Of a stretch of 64,000 nt of DNA, positions 44,121-53,780 are shown one piece after another. The notes below the pieces were generated by a model that saw only the letters and a list, made by a program, of their open reading frames with translations, had not been told where the DNA came from and did no database searches. Origin of the DNA: Phenylobacterium sp. (GTDB taxonomy: Bacteria > Pseudomonadota > Alphaproteobacteria > Caulobacterales > Caulobacteraceae); assembly GCF_013911965.1 (NCBI RefSeq), contig NZ_JACESE010000004.1, positions 124,001 through 188,000 of the forward strand. Direction: 5' to 3'. The translations under genes were made by a program, and so were the position numbers. The stretch's first letter is position 1; every line of letters starts with the position of its first letter.

Positions 44121-44873
44121 TCACGCCCCCGCCAGAAGCGCCACGCCCTGGATCAGGAAACCTGCCCCGAGCACGGTGAAGATCCACCGCCGCCAGCGTC
44201 GGAAGCGGTCTTCCGACAGGGCGTCGAGGAAGCGGCGTCCGGCGAACGCCCCCAGAACCGCCGCCGCCGCCACGCCCGCCAGAAGCCCCGCCTGGACGCC
44301 CTCCCCGCCGTCCAGGGACAGGAGGGCGCCGCCGTAGAAGAGGAGCTTGGCCAGGTGGGCGAACACCTGCATGGCCGCCTTGGTCCCGATCACCTGATGG
44401 CGCGTGAGGCTGGAGCGGATCAGGAAGAGCTCGCTCAAGGGGCCGGAGACGCCGGCCGTCAGCGCCAGGGCGCAGACAAGGAACCCTCCCGCCGCCGCAT
44501 GGCTCGGGCGGGCCGCGTCGAGCGGGACCCACCGGGCCGGAATCCAGACGAGCGCCGGCAGCAGGCCCATGGCGATGAACAGGGCCGCCCGCGAGGGCTG
44601 GTAGGCGACGAGGCTGAGGAGCGCCAGGCCGGCGCCGGCGCCCAGGGCGAACCAGCCGAGGGTGCGGTAGCGCACGTGGCGCCAGTTCATCCCGGCCCGC
44701 GCCAGGTTGGAGACGAGCTGGGCGGCCCCATGCAGGGCGAGCGCCGCGCCGACCGGCAGGGCGTAGGTCAGCGCCGCCATCAGCAGAGAGCCGCCAGCCA
44801 TGCCGAACAGGCCGGAAATGGCCGAGGCGGCGAAGACCGCCGCCAGGACGAAGGCGACGAGCCCTGGGGTCAT
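44121..44873 (-). CDS. TauE/SafE family anion permease, copy 1
   Basis: 250 aa from the ATG at 44873, with about eight hydrophobic helices. It shows the family pattern S-G-L-F-G-M-A-G-G-S in helix 1-2 and V-S-G-P-L-S-E-L-F-L-I-R-S-S-L-T-R-H-Q-V-I-G-T-K-A in the second half. TauE/SafE proteins move sulfite, sulfoacetate or related organosulfur anions. Its start overlaps the stop of the upstream paralogue (ATGA), so the two are translated together. Confidence 0.85.
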   Translation of the reverse strand: MTPGLVAFVLAAVFAASAISGLFGMAGGSLLMAALTYALPVGAALALHGAAQLVSNLARAGMNWRHVRYRTLGWFALGAGAGLALLSLVAYQPSRAALFIAMGLLPALVWIPARWVPLDAARPSHAAAGGFLVCALALTAGVSGPLSELFLIRSSLTRHQVIGTKAAMQVFAHLAKLLFYGGALLSLDGGEGVQAGLLAGVAAAAVLGAFAGRRFLDALSEDRFRRWRRWIFTVLGAGFLIQGVALLAGA

Positions 44874-45628
44874 CGCCCGGCCAGGACGAGCTGGGCCGCC
44901 TGGGCCAGGTAGAAGAGGCCGACGGCGGTGACGATCCAGCGCGTCCAGCGCTTGAAGTTCACGTCGCTCATCCGCTCCAGGATCAGGCCGCCCACATAGG
45001 TGCCGGTCATGGAGAGCGGGACGGCCAGGGCGAAGACCCACAGCGGCGGCAGCGCCGCCTCGCGCGCGCCGATCAGCAGCGGCGCGCCATAGACCACGAT
45101 CTTGGCCAGGTGGGCGAAGACCTGGGTCGCCGCCTTGGTGGCGACGATGGCGTGGCGGGTGAGCTCGGTGCGCACGAAGAAGATGTCGAGCAGCGGCCCG
45201 GCGACGCCGGCCAGCAGGTTCAGCCCCGTGACCAGGAAGCCCGAGGCGAAGGCCTGGGGCGGGCGGGCGGCGTCGAGCCTCAGCCAGGTCTGCGGCAGCC
45301 AGGTGAGGCCGGGCACAAGACCCAGCAGCAGGAAGAGCAGCGGCTTGGACGGCGTGAAGGCCAGCAGCGACACGAGGCCGGCGGCGATCAGCGAGGCGAG
45401 CGCATACCAGCCGACGATGTCCCAGCGGACGTGGCGGCGGTGCAGGATGGCCCGCCAGCCGTTGGCGACGAGCTGCAGCACGCCGTGGGCGACGAAGGCG
45501 GCCGAGACCGGCAGGACCAGCGCCAGCGCCCCCATCAGCACAAGGCCGCCGGCCATGCCGAAGACGCCCGAGAGGGTGGCCGTGGCGAAGGCCGCGACCA
45601 GGATGAAAAGCATGGAGATGAGGGGCAC
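44870..45628 (-). CDS. TauE/SafE family anion permease, copy 2
   Basis: 252 aa from a GTG at 45628, supported by GGAGG 9 bp upstream; an ATG at 45613 would place that element too far away. It is similar to its partner along its length, with S-G-V-F-G-M-A-G-G and F-F-V-R-T-E-L-T-R-H-A-I-V-A-T-K-A-A-T-Q-V-F-A-H-L-A-K. The membrane topology is the same. The pair may act as a heteromer or as two exporters with related substrates. Confidence 0.83.
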   Translation of the reverse strand: MPLISMLFILVAAFATATLSGVFGMAGGLVLMGALALVLPVSAAFVAHGVLQLVANGWRAILHRRHVRWDIVGWYALASLIAAGLVSLLAFTPSKPLLFLLLGLVPGLTWLPQTWLRLDAARPPQAFASGFLVTGLNLLAGVAGPLLDIFFVRTELTRHAIVATKAATQVFAHLAKIVVYGAPLLIGAREAALPPLWVFALAVPLSMTGTYVGGLILERMSDVNFKRWTRWIVTAVGLFYLAQAAQLVLAGR

Positions 45629-45857
45629 GGCTTTGGTCCTCCGATGGAGCGGCCGGCCCCGACGGAGGGCACAGGCCGCCGCCGATCGCCGGTCCGCAGC
45701 GCGTCGCGCGCGGGACGGATGGGGCGCTGCGAGCCGCCAGCGGCGAACGCCCGGACATGGCCGGCCGCAGCCGAGCCTCGATGGAGGACGCCACGCCATG
45801 CGCGGCGGTCCCGCGCGGCTTACACCCGTCGCGGTCCCCGGCCAAGCTTGCGGCCAC
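45629..45857. other. Intergenic region without recognised gene
   Basis: About 230 bp between the TauE/SafE operon and the terminator of the acyl-CoA dehydrogenase gene. It is very GC-rich, with several GGCCGGCC-like stretches. I see no clear regulatory repeat and no credible coding sequence; it should contain the promoter of the TauE/SafE pair. Confidence 0.5.
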
Positions 45858-45886
45858 GAAAAAGGCCCCGGCGGATCGCCGGGGCC
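45858..45886 (-). terminator. Intrinsic terminator of the acyl-CoA dehydrogenase gene
   Basis: On the minus strand, GGCCCCGGCG and CGCCGGGGCC (plus-strand 45864-45873 and 45877-45886) form a 10-bp perfect stem with a 3-nt loop, followed by TTTTTC (plus-strand 45858-45863). It lies 27 bp after the stop at 45913. Confidence 0.9.
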
Positions 45887-45912
45887 TTCGCAAGCCTGCG
45901 ATGAGGCTTCGA

Positions 45913-47232
<1,320 letters not shown>

Positions 47233-47308
47233 CTGGAGGTCCTCCCACGGGCTAAAAGGCGATGGCGCTTTCGATTGGCGCGCAGCATCGGCCGAGAATT
47301 GCGGGATA

Positions 47309-47324
47309 TCAAACAATCGTTCGA
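47309..47324. promoter_or_regulatory. Second, imperfect operator-like site
   Basis: TCAAACAATCGTTCGA matches the central 16 bp of the perfect palindrome at 47343-47362 except at two positions. The centres are 36 bp apart. Both sites lie between the divergent acyl-CoA dehydrogenase starts. Two copies support a real operator rather than a chance palindrome. Confidence 0.6.
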
Positions 47325-47342
47325 GGCGAAGCGCTAGGGAGA

Positions 47343-47362
47343 ATTCAAACAATTGTTTGAAT
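47343..47362. promoter_or_regulatory. Perfect 20-bp palindrome, candidate TetR-type operator
   Basis: ATTCAAACAATTGTTTGAAT is a perfect 20-bp palindrome, AT-rich in a very GC-rich region. It is 17 bp ahead of the plus-strand acyl-CoA dehydrogenase ATG and 111 bp ahead of the minus-strand one. The form (CAAAC...GTTTG) resembles operators of fatty-acid-responsive TetR proteins. The TetR protein at 52.4-53.1 kb or those at 18.7-20.1 kb could be the regulator. Confidence 0.75.
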
Positions 47363-47378
47363 CGGAAGGCGCGACGCC

Positions 47379-48677
47379 ATGGACTTCGACTATTCCCCCC
47401 GCCAGAAGGCCCTGATCGCCAAGGTCTCCGCCTTCATGGACGAGCACGTCCACCCGGCCGTCCCGGTCTATGAGCGCCAGCACGCCGAGGGCGATCCCTG
47501 GAAGGTGATCCCCGTCGTCGAGGAGCTGAAGGCCAAGGCCAGGGCCGCCGGGCTGTGGAACATGTTCATGCCGCCCTCCTCCGGCGTGGCGCACGTGGAC
47601 GACACTTTCGTGTTCGAGGGCGAGCAGCTGACCAATCTTGAATACGCGCCCATCGCCGAGATCATGGGTCGGGTCAGCTTCGCCTCGGAAGTCTTCAACT
47701 GCTCGGCGCCCGACACCGGCAACATGGAGATCCTCAACCGCTACGGCACGCGCGCCCAGAAGGACCGCTGGCTGAAGCCGCTGATGGAGGGCGAGATCCG
47801 CTCGGGCTTCCTGATGACCGAGCCGCAGGTGGCCTCCTCCGACGCCACCAATATCGAGACCCGCATCGAGCGGGACGGCGACGACTACGTCATCAACGGC
47901 CGCAAGTGGTGGTCCTCCGGCGTCGGCGATCCCCGCTGCAAGGTGGCCGTGGTCATGGGCAAGACCGATCCGTCCGCGCCCAAGCACCAGCAGCAGAGCC
48001 AAGTCCTGGTGCCCATGGACGCGCCGGGGATGAAGATCGTGCGCATGCTCCCGGTCTTCGGCTTCGACGACGCGCCGCACGGCCATGCCGAGGTGGTGCT
48101 GGAGAACGTCCGCGTGCCTGTGGAGGACGCCCTGCTGCTGGGTGAAGGGCGCGGCTTCGAGATCAGCCAGGCCCGTCTGGGGCCCGGCCGCATCCATCAC
48201 TGCATGCGCACCATCGGCGCGGCCGAGGTGGCGCTGGAGAAGATGTGCAAGCGCCTGCTGACCCGCACCGCCTTCGGCAAGGCGGTGGCCGAACACTCGG
48301 TGTGGGAGGAGCGCATCGCCCGGGCGCGGATCGACATCGAGATGACCCGCCTGCTCTGCCTGAAGGCCGCCGACATGATGGACAAGGCGGGCAACAAGGT
48401 GGCGCGGATGGAGATCGCCATGATCAAGGTCCAGGCCCCGACCATGGCTCTGAAGGTGATCGACGACGCCATTCAGGCTCATGGCGGCGCGGGCGTCTCC
48501 AGCGACTTCGGTCTGGCCCGGTCCTACGCCAACCAGCGGACCCTGCGCATCGCCGATGGTCCCGACGAGGTGCATGCCCGCACCATCGCCCGCCTGGAGC
48601 TGGCCAGGTACGGCGATCTGGCCGCCAAGGTCCGGGCCGAGCGCGACGCCGAGCGCGTGCCCGTCGGCTCGCGCTGA
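47379..48677 (+). CDS. Acyl-CoA dehydrogenase, ACAD10/11-like, paralogue
   Basis: 432 aa. It is a clear paralogue of the divergent gene: [40 protein letters not shown] and I-A-D-G-P-D-E-V-H, again with Asp at the base position. An MFS gene converges with it, and a TonB receptor and TetR gene follow beyond. Together they look like a degradation locus for a hydrophobic acyl compound; substrate unknown. Confidence 0.88.
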   Translation: MDFDYSPRQKALIAKVSAFMDEHVHPAVPVYERQHAEGDPWKVIPVVEELKAKARAAGLWNMFMPPSSGVAHVDDTFVFEGEQLTNLEYAPIAEIMGRVSFASEVFNCSAPDTGNMEILNRYGTRAQKDRWLKPLMEGEIRSGFLMTEPQVASSDATNIETRIERDGDDYVINGRKWWSSGVGDPRCKVAVVMGKTDPSAPKHQQQSQVLVPMDAPGMKIVRMLPVFGFDDAPHGHAEVVLENVRVPVEDALLLGEGRGFEISQARLGPGRIHHCMRTIGAAEVALEKMCKRLLTRTAFGKAVAEHSVWEERIARARIDIEMTRLLCLKAADMMDKAGNKVARMEIAMIKVQAPTMALKVIDDAIQAHGGAGVSSDFGLARSYANQRTLRIADGPDEVHARTIARLELARYGDLAAKVRAERDAERVPVGSR

Positions 48678-48696
48678 GCGCCTGAGCCGCGCCGCC

Positions 48697-49965
48697 TCAG
48701 GCCACCCAGTCGCGGCTGAGGCGGCGCGCGCCGATGACGAACAGCAGGGCGCTGACCAGGTAGAAGCCGAGGCCCGAATAGATGGCGTAGCGCAGGGATT
48801 CGAGACCGAAGCGCGGCGTCAGGGCGTCGGATACGGCGCCGAAGTACCAGGTGCCGAGGCCCAGCCCGATCAGGTTGTTGACGAACAGGAAGCAGGCCGA
48901 GGCCACCGACCGCTGCGCCGCCGGCGCCAGATGCTGGACCGCCGTCAGCACGGGCCCCAGCCAGGCGAGGTTCAGGCCCTGGGGGATGAGGAAGAGGAAG
49001 AAGGCGAGCGCCAGGGACTGGGTCTGCACCGCGAGGAAGAAGCACGGCAGGGCGACGATGAAGGCCGCCGCCGGCACCAGCAGATAGGCCGCCGGCCGCC
49101 GGGCGCCCAGCCGGTCGCCCAGCCAGCCGCCGGCCCAGACGCCCAGCAGACCGCCCACCAGGGTGATGGCGCCCAGGAAGAGGGAGCGGTCCACCAGACT
49201 CATCCCGAGACTGCGCTCGAAGAAGGAGGGCAGCCAGAAGGCGATGCCGTAGCCGCAGACCGACGAGGCCGCCGCCCCCAGCGAGATCAGCCAGAAGCTG
49301 GGCTTGCGCAGCAGGGGCCCCACCGATCCGGCGGGCGTCTCCGCCGGCGCCGGCGGCGCCTCGTCGAAGGCGCCGCGCCGGGGCTCCTTGACCACCAGCC
49401 GGAAGATGGGGGCGAGCGCGATGCCGGCCAGGCCGACGATGACGAAGGCGGCGCGCCAGTCGATGGCGTGGGCGATCAGGCCGCCGAACAGGATGCCGAA
49501 GGCCGAGCCGATAGGGATCCCGAAGGAATAGGCCGCCAGCGCCCGCGCCCGCTGCGACTTCGGAAAATAGTCGGAGATGAGGGAATAGGCCGGCGCCACC
49601 CCGCCGGCCTCGCCCACCCCCACCCCCATGCGGGCGAGGAAGAGCGTCCAGAAGCCGGTCGCCAGGCCGCAGAGGGCGGTGAAGCCGCTCCACAGAGCCA
49701 GGGCGCCGGTCATGATCCAGGTCCGGCTCCACCGGTCGGCCAGCCAGGCCACCGGCACGCCGAGCGCGGTGTAGAAAAGCGCGAAGGCCAGCCCGCCCAT
49801 GAGGCCGAGCTGGCTGTCGGTCAGGCCGAGATCGGCCTTGATGGGGCCGGCGAGGATGCCGAGGATCTGCCGATCCAGGAAGTTCAGCGTGTAGGCCAGG
49901 ATCAGCAGGCCGAGCACGATCATGCGGTAACGGCTGGACGGCTGGGCCGGGGTCGGCGTCTCCAT
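48697..49965 (-). CDS. MFS transporter, spinster/aromatic-acid-type
   Basis: 422 aa with 12 predicted membrane helices in two halves. Helix 1 carries Y-T-L-N-F-L-D-R-Q and the loop after helix 2 has the MFS motif V-A-W-L-A-D-R-W-S-R. The loop 6-7 is charged, with K-E-P-R-R-G. It resembles spinster-type MFS proteins common in sphingomonad and caulobacter catabolic loci. It lies 58 bp after the TonB receptor gene on the same strand, so import across both membranes may be co-ordinated. Confidence 0.87.
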   Translation of the reverse strand: METPTPAQPSSRYRMIVLGLLILAYTLNFLDRQILGILAGPIKADLGLTDSQLGLMGGLAFALFYTALGVPVAWLADRWSRTWIMTGALALWSGFTALCGLATGFWTLFLARMGVGVGEAGGVAPAYSLISDYFPKSQRARALAAYSFGIPIGSAFGILFGGLIAHAIDWRAAFVIVGLAGIALAPIFRLVVKEPRRGAFDEAPPAPAETPAGSVGPLLRKPSFWLISLGAAASSVCGYGIAFWLPSFFERSLGMSLVDRSLFLGAITLVGGLLGVWAGGWLGDRLGARRPAAYLLVPAAAFIVALPCFFLAVQTQSLALAFFLFLIPQGLNLAWLGPVLTAVQHLAPAAQRSVASACFLFVNNLIGLGLGTWYFGAVSDALTPRFGLESLRYAIYSGLGFYLVSALLFVIGARRLSRDWVA

Positions 49966-49990
49966 CGGATCTCCGCGCGGACAGACAGGC

Positions 49991-50014
49991 GCCCGGCGCC
50001 GCAGGGCGCCGGGC
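49991..50014 (-). terminator. Intercistronic hairpin between TonB receptor and MFS genes
   Basis: GCCCGGCGCC (49991-50000) and GGCGCCGGGC (50005-50014) form a perfect 10-bp stem with a GCAG loop, 10 bp after the receptor stop. There is no T-tract, so it may stabilise the upstream message or reduce MFS expression rather than end transcription. Confidence 0.45.
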
Positions 50015-50023
50015 CAAGGAACC

Positions 50024-52237
50024 TCAGAACTTGGCTTCCAGCGACAGCATCACCGTCCGCGGCGGGCCGTAATAGGCCGTGACGGAGTTGGCGAAGAGGC
50101 CGCCGGGGAAGGTGTAGCCGCCCACGCGGTAGCGCTCGTCGGCCAGGTTCTTGCCGTGCAGGCCGACCCGGTAGCGTTCGTCCGGCGAGGTCCAGACGAG
50201 GCTGGCGTCGTAGAGCCAGTAGGAGCCCTGATCGAGGATCGACGGCGTCTCGAACATCGAGAAGGACGAGCGGTAGGAGGCCGCCGGAATGAAGGAGATC
50301 TGCCCCATCTCGCCCAGGTCGCGGCGATAGGTGAGGCTGACCGCGCCGGTCCATTCGGGCGTGTTCTGGAACACCCGGCTGTCGGCGAAGTCTTCGACCT
50401 GGCCGGTCAGCGGGTTCAGCGCCCGGTACTCGTCGAACTCGGCCTTGATGTAGCCTACCGAGAAATTGGCGCTGAGGTCGGGGGTGAAGAAGGCCGCGCC
50501 CTCCAGCTCGACGCCGGACATGTGCGACTCGCCCACGTTCAGCACCTGGCTGGCGATGGAGGCCCCGACCGGCGTCTGCAGGGTGACCTGCTGATCCTGG
50601 TACTGGGCGTAGAAGGCCGCGGTGTTCAGGCTGAGCCGGCGGTCGAAGAAGTAGCCCTTCAGACCGAGCTCGTAGGAGTCCACCGTCTCAGGATCGTAGC
50701 CGTCGCGCGAATCCGGCGTGAGGATGGCGTCGGCGCGCATGTCGAAGCCGCCCGACTTGAAGCCCTGGCTGTAGGAGCCGTAGGCGGTCAGCTCGGTGTT
50801 GAGGTCGTAGCTGAGGCTGACCCGCGGCGTGAACTTCTCGTAGGTGTCGGTGCTGGTGAAGTCCGAACGCAGCAGGCCCGGAACCGCCAGATTGTTGCCG
50901 AACAGGGGCGAGCCGACGCCGGTGAAGTTCTGGCGATAGACGCGGCCGGTCTTCTCGTCGCGGGTGTAGCGGCCGCCGAGCGACAGGCTCAGCGCATCGG
51001 TGAAGGCGTAGGTCACGTCGGCGAAGGCCGACCAGCTCTCGGTGTCCACATAGCCGGCCGTGGCGATGGAAAGATTGGCCTGGCTGAGGATGGTGTCGAA
51101 GGCGCCGGCCGCCGTGGCGTTCAGATAGTAGAGGCCGCCGACCGCCTGCACCCGGTCGCCGGTGTAGAGCAGCTGCAGTTCCTGGGTGAACTGGTGGTCG
51201 TTGTAGCGGGCCGGGATGTCCAGATAGGGCGCCGGCAGGGTGTCGAAATCGATCGTCCCCTCGGTCTCGCCGGCGCGATAGGCGCTGATCGACTTGAAGG
51301 TCAGAGTGTCGCTCACCGACCATTCGCCGAGCAGCGAAACGCCGCGGCTTTCCACCAGGTTGTGGTCCCCGGAGCCGGCGCGGGTGTCGTAGACGTCCGG
51401 CAGCACCTCGCCGCCGGGAATGGGCTGGTTCAGCGAATTGAAGGCCGGGGTCTCCCGGTGGCCGTGGCGGGGGTTCGACCGGTCGGTGACGATGTCGCCC
51501 GCCAGCCGGAAGAAGAGGTCCGGCGTGGGCGAGAACTCCACCGTCGCTCGGGCCGCGGCGACCTCCTTGTTGTAGTGCTCGGCGCCGGTGTTCAGATTGG
51601 TCCCGTAGCCGTCTCGGTTGAAGCTGGCCCAGGTGAGGCCCACGCCCAGGGTGTCGGACACCATGCCCTTGGCCGAGCCGATGAAGTCGCGCTGGTCATA
51701 GGAGCCGAACTGGCCCTTCAGCTTCAGCTCGGGATCGCCCTCGATCTTGGCGGTGACGTACTTGATCGCCCCGCCGATGGTGTTGCGGCCATAGAGGGTG
51801 CCTTGCGGTCCGCGCAGGACCTCCATGCGCTCGATGTCGAAGATGTCGAGCACCGCGCCCTGCGGCCGGGCGACATAGACGTCGTCCACATAGAGGCCGA
51901 CGCCCGGCTCGAAGCCCCAGAGCGGGTCCTGCTGGCCCACGCCGCGGATGAAGGAGATGAGCGTGGAGTTCGACCCGCGCGCGACCTGCACCGTCAGGTT
52001 CGGCGTGGTCTGCTGCAGGTTGGTGATGTCCGTCGCACCGGTGGCGGCCAGGCGCTCGCCGGTGACGGCGGTCACGGCCACGGGCACGTCCTTGAGGCTT
52101 TCCTCGCGGCGGCGTGCGGTGACGACCAGCTCGTCGACGACGGAGGGGCCCTGCGACGTCGCCTGAGCCGCGGCGGCGACAGGCGTCGCCGTGATCGCCG
52201 CGCTCGCCAGGAGCGCAGCCTTGAAGATGGCTTTCAT
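50024..52237 (-). CDS. TonB-dependent receptor
   Basis: 737 aa from the ATG at 52237, preceded by GGGGAGGA. The signal peptide spans residues 1-26. The TonB-box-like D-E-L-V-V-T-A-R-R-R is followed by a plug with F-I-R-G-V-G, G-V-G-L-Y-V-D-D-V-Y-V-A-R and V-L-R-G-P-Q-G-T-L-Y-G-R-N-T-I-G-G-A. The barrel ends L-S-L-E-A-K-F with a terminal Phe. This subfamily is expanded in Caulobacter and sphingomonads and often takes up carbon compounds rather than siderophores. Context with acyl-CoA dehydrogenases, MFS and TetR favours an organic substrate. Confidence 0.9.
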   Translation of the reverse strand: MKAIFKAALLASAAITATPVAAAAQATSQGPSVVDELVVTARRREESLKDVPVAVTAVTGERLAATGATDITNLQQTTPNLTVQVARGSNSTLISFIRGVGQQDPLWGFEPGVGLYVDDVYVARPQGAVLDIFDIERMEVLRGPQGTLYGRNTIGGAIKYVTAKIEGDPELKLKGQFGSYDQRDFIGSAKGMVSDTLGVGLTWASFNRDGYGTNLNTGAEHYNKEVAAARATVEFSPTPDLFFRLAGDIVTDRSNPRHGHRETPAFNSLNQPIPGGEVLPDVYDTRAGSGDHNLVESRGVSLLGEWSVSDTLTFKSISAYRAGETEGTIDFDTLPAPYLDIPARYNDHQFTQELQLLYTGDRVQAVGGLYYLNATAAGAFDTILSQANLSIATAGYVDTESWSAFADVTYAFTDALSLSLGGRYTRDEKTGRVYRQNFTGVGSPLFGNNLAVPGLLRSDFTSTDTYEKFTPRVSLSYDLNTELTAYGSYSQGFKSGGFDMRADAILTPDSRDGYDPETVDSYELGLKGYFFDRRLSLNTAAFYAQYQDQQVTLQTPVGASIASQVLNVGESHMSGVELEGAAFFTPDLSANFSVGYIKAEFDEYRALNPLTGQVEDFADSRVFQNTPEWTGAVSLTYRRDLGEMGQISFIPAASYRSSFSMFETPSILDQGSYWLYDASLVWTSPDERYRVGLHGKNLADERYRVGGYTFPGGLFANSVTAYYGPPRTVMLSLEAKF

Positions 52238-52286
52238 GTTTTCCTCCCCAGCGCGCCGCATCTTGATGCGCGGCGTCGCCCGAATC

Positions 52287-52300
52287 TCACCAGGTGGTGA
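52287..52300. promoter_or_regulatory. Inverted repeat TCACCA-GG-TGGTGA, candidate operator
   Basis: Perfect 6-bp arms around a 2-bp centre, 50 bp upstream of the TonB receptor ATG. Read on the opposite strand, the repeat at 52368-52385 shares 13 of 18 positions with it, so both may bind the adjacent TetR protein. Confidence 0.5.
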
Positions 52301-52309
52301 ATTCCGAGG

Positions 52310-52323
52310 AGTGTGGCCACACT
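52310..52323. promoter_or_regulatory. Perfect 14-bp palindrome AGTGTGGCCACACT
   Basis: AGTGTGG and CCACACT form an exact palindrome in the middle of the receptor-TetR intergenic region. It has no similarity to the flanking repeats and could be a site for a second regulator, such as a global carbon or iron regulator. Confidence 0.45.
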
Positions 52324-52367
52324 TGCGCCGGCCGCGCCAGGGGCCAGGCCCCTGCGAGCGTGGAAAG

Positions 52368-52385
52368 TTTCGTCACCTGATGAAA
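52368..52385. promoter_or_regulatory. Inverted repeat TTTCGTCA-CC-TGATGAAA, candidate operator
   Basis: Two 8-bp arms with one mismatch, 41 bp downstream of the TetR gene stop and 131 bp upstream of the receptor ATG. It shares its core with the repeat at 52287-52300. Confidence 0.5.
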
Positions 52386-52426
52386 TTCCGCAACAGTGCC
52401 GTTGCGGCGCCCGGGAGGGCCACGGT

Positions 52427-53119
52427 TCACGCGCGGCGCCGCACGACCGATTCCAGCCCGGCCGCGCAATAGGTGAACAGCCGCTCGCGCACCGCCTGCA
52501 GGTCGGAGGACCGGCACAGGCCTTCCGAGAGCTGGTCGATGCGGCCCGTCTCGGACAGGGCCAGCATCATCGCCCCGGTGAGGAACTGATAGCACCAGTA
52601 CAGGTCCTTGACCTCGGCCTCCGGCAGGGCGGCCTTCAGCGTGTCGATCAGGGCGTGGACGACGGGATCGAAGAACCGGTGCATGGTCTCGCCGCCCCAG
52701 GCGGGCGTGTTGTTCACCAGGGCCACGAGACGGAAATAGTTCTTCCAGCCGGGATCCTGGGTCAGTGAGAGGTCGAGCAGGGGCCCGATGAAGGCCTCGA
52801 TGACCCCCTCCACCCGCATGTCGTCCGGATGCGCCGCCTGGTAGGCCGCCATGGCCTCCAGCCGGACCCGGTTGAGGATCTCGGCCCGGCGCGCGAACAC
52901 CGCATCGAACAGCTGCCGCTTGGCGCCGAAATAGTAGTGGATCAGGGCGGTGTCGACGCCCGCCTCGGCCGCCACCTGGCGTACGGTCACGCCATAGAAG
53001 CCGTGCCGCGAGAACAGCTCTTCGGCCGCGTCGAGTATGGATTCCCGAAGGTCCGGCCCCTGACCCTTGGGCCGGCGGCCGCGGGTCGCGCCCGCCTGGA
53101 CGGTGTCGGTTTTCGCCAT
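52427..53119 (-). CDS. TetR family regulator, probable regulator of the adjacent TonB/MFS locus
   Basis: 230 aa. A basic start with G-R-R-P-K-G precedes the HTH V-T-V-R-Q-V-A-A-E-A-G-V-D-T-A-L-I-H-Y-Y-F. The large ligand domain with W-K-N-Y-F-R-L-V-A-L and Y-W-C-Y-Q-F-L-T-G-A-M resembles fatty-acid- or steroid-responsive TetR proteins. It is transcribed toward the TonB receptor gene on the same strand, 189 bp apart; that gap carries three palindromes. Local control is therefore likely. Confidence 0.87.
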   Translation of the reverse strand: MAKTDTVQAGATRGRRPKGQGPDLRESILDAAEELFSRHGFYGVTVRQVAAEAGVDTALIHYYFGAKRQLFDAVFARRAEILNRVRLEAMAAYQAAHPDDMRVEGVIEAFIGPLLDLSLTQDPGWKNYFRLVALVNNTPAWGGETMHRFFDPVVHALIDTLKAALPEAEVKDLYWCYQFLTGAMMLALSETGRIDQLSEGLCRSSDLQAVRERLFTYCAAGLESVVRRRA

Positions 53120-53178
53120 GACCTGCGCATTGGGACGGCCCGGGCGCAGTCGTCAAGCACGCCGCCCCGGCGGCGGCG

Positions 53179-53277
53179 TCAGATGCCGGACCGCTGGGTG
53201 AGCAGGAACAGGCTGATGACGCCAGCCAGGGCGACGAGCGCCGGAAGAAGTTTGAACAGCTTGACCATGGCCTGCAT
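53179..53277 (-). CDS. Small single-pass membrane protein, 32 aa
   Basis: ATG at 53277 to TGA at 53179. After M-Q-A-M-V-K-L-F-K the rest is one hydrophobic helix (L-L-P-A-L-V-A-L-A-G-V-I-S-L-F-L-L) ending T-Q-R-S-G-I. A positively charged start followed by a single helix is typical of small membrane proteins, but the ribosome-binding site is weak (GGCGGCCCCC) and no family is recognised. It sits upstream of the TetR gene on the same strand. Confidence 0.4.
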   Translation of the reverse strand: MQAMVKLFKLLPALVALAGVISLFLLTQRSGI

Positions 53278-53395
53278 ATGGGGGCCGCCATGGCTTCATT
53301 CCAGTTAAGGTTCGGACAGAGTCCGCCTGCGCCGGCCAGGCTGTGATCGGAAAGACGCACTCTTCGGCCAAGCACCGGGCAGCGCGCCCTCAGGC

Positions 53396-53758
53396 CTACT
53401 CGGGCCGGTGGCAGACGGCCTCGATATTGTGCCCGTCGGGGTCGAGCACGAAGGCGCCGTAATAGTTGGGATGGTAGTGCGGCCGCAGACCCGGGCCGCC
53501 GTTGTCGCGTCCGCCCGCGGCGATCGCGGCGGCGTAGAAGGCGTCCACCGTTTTCCGGTCGGGCGCGGCGAAGGCCACGTGGGTCGGCTCGCCCACCTGC
53601 CCCAGGCCGATCCAGAAGCTGGGCTTGTCGACGCCGAAGCCTGCATAGGCCTGGCCGTCGCCCATGTGCTCCCGCGCGCCGAGCGACGCCAGCGCCTTGC
53701 CGTAGAAGTCCCGCGACCGGACGAAGTCGCTGACATGCAGCGTCATGTGGTCGATCAT
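53396..53758 (-). CDS. VOC (glyoxalase/bleomycin-resistance fold) protein
   Basis: 120 aa from the ATG at 53758 (GAGGGG upstream). It begins M-I-D-H-M-T-L-H-V-S-D with the first metal ligand His. The rest shows the paired beta-alpha-beta pattern with H-V-A-F-A-A and the closing F-V-L-D-P-D-G-H-N-I-E-A-V containing the metal-binding Glu. It is a metal-dependent lyase, dioxygenase or drug-binding protein; specificity unknown. It lies 22 bp after the cfa-type gene on the same strand. Confidence 0.87.
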   Translation of the reverse strand: MIDHMTLHVSDFVRSRDFYGKALASLGAREHMGDGQAYAGFGVDKPSFWIGLGQVGEPTHVAFAAPDRKTVDAFYAAAIAAGGRDNGGPGLRPHYHPNYYGAFVLDPDGHNIEAVCHRPE

Positions 53759-53780
53759 TTTCGCCCCTCTCTGCCGAGCC

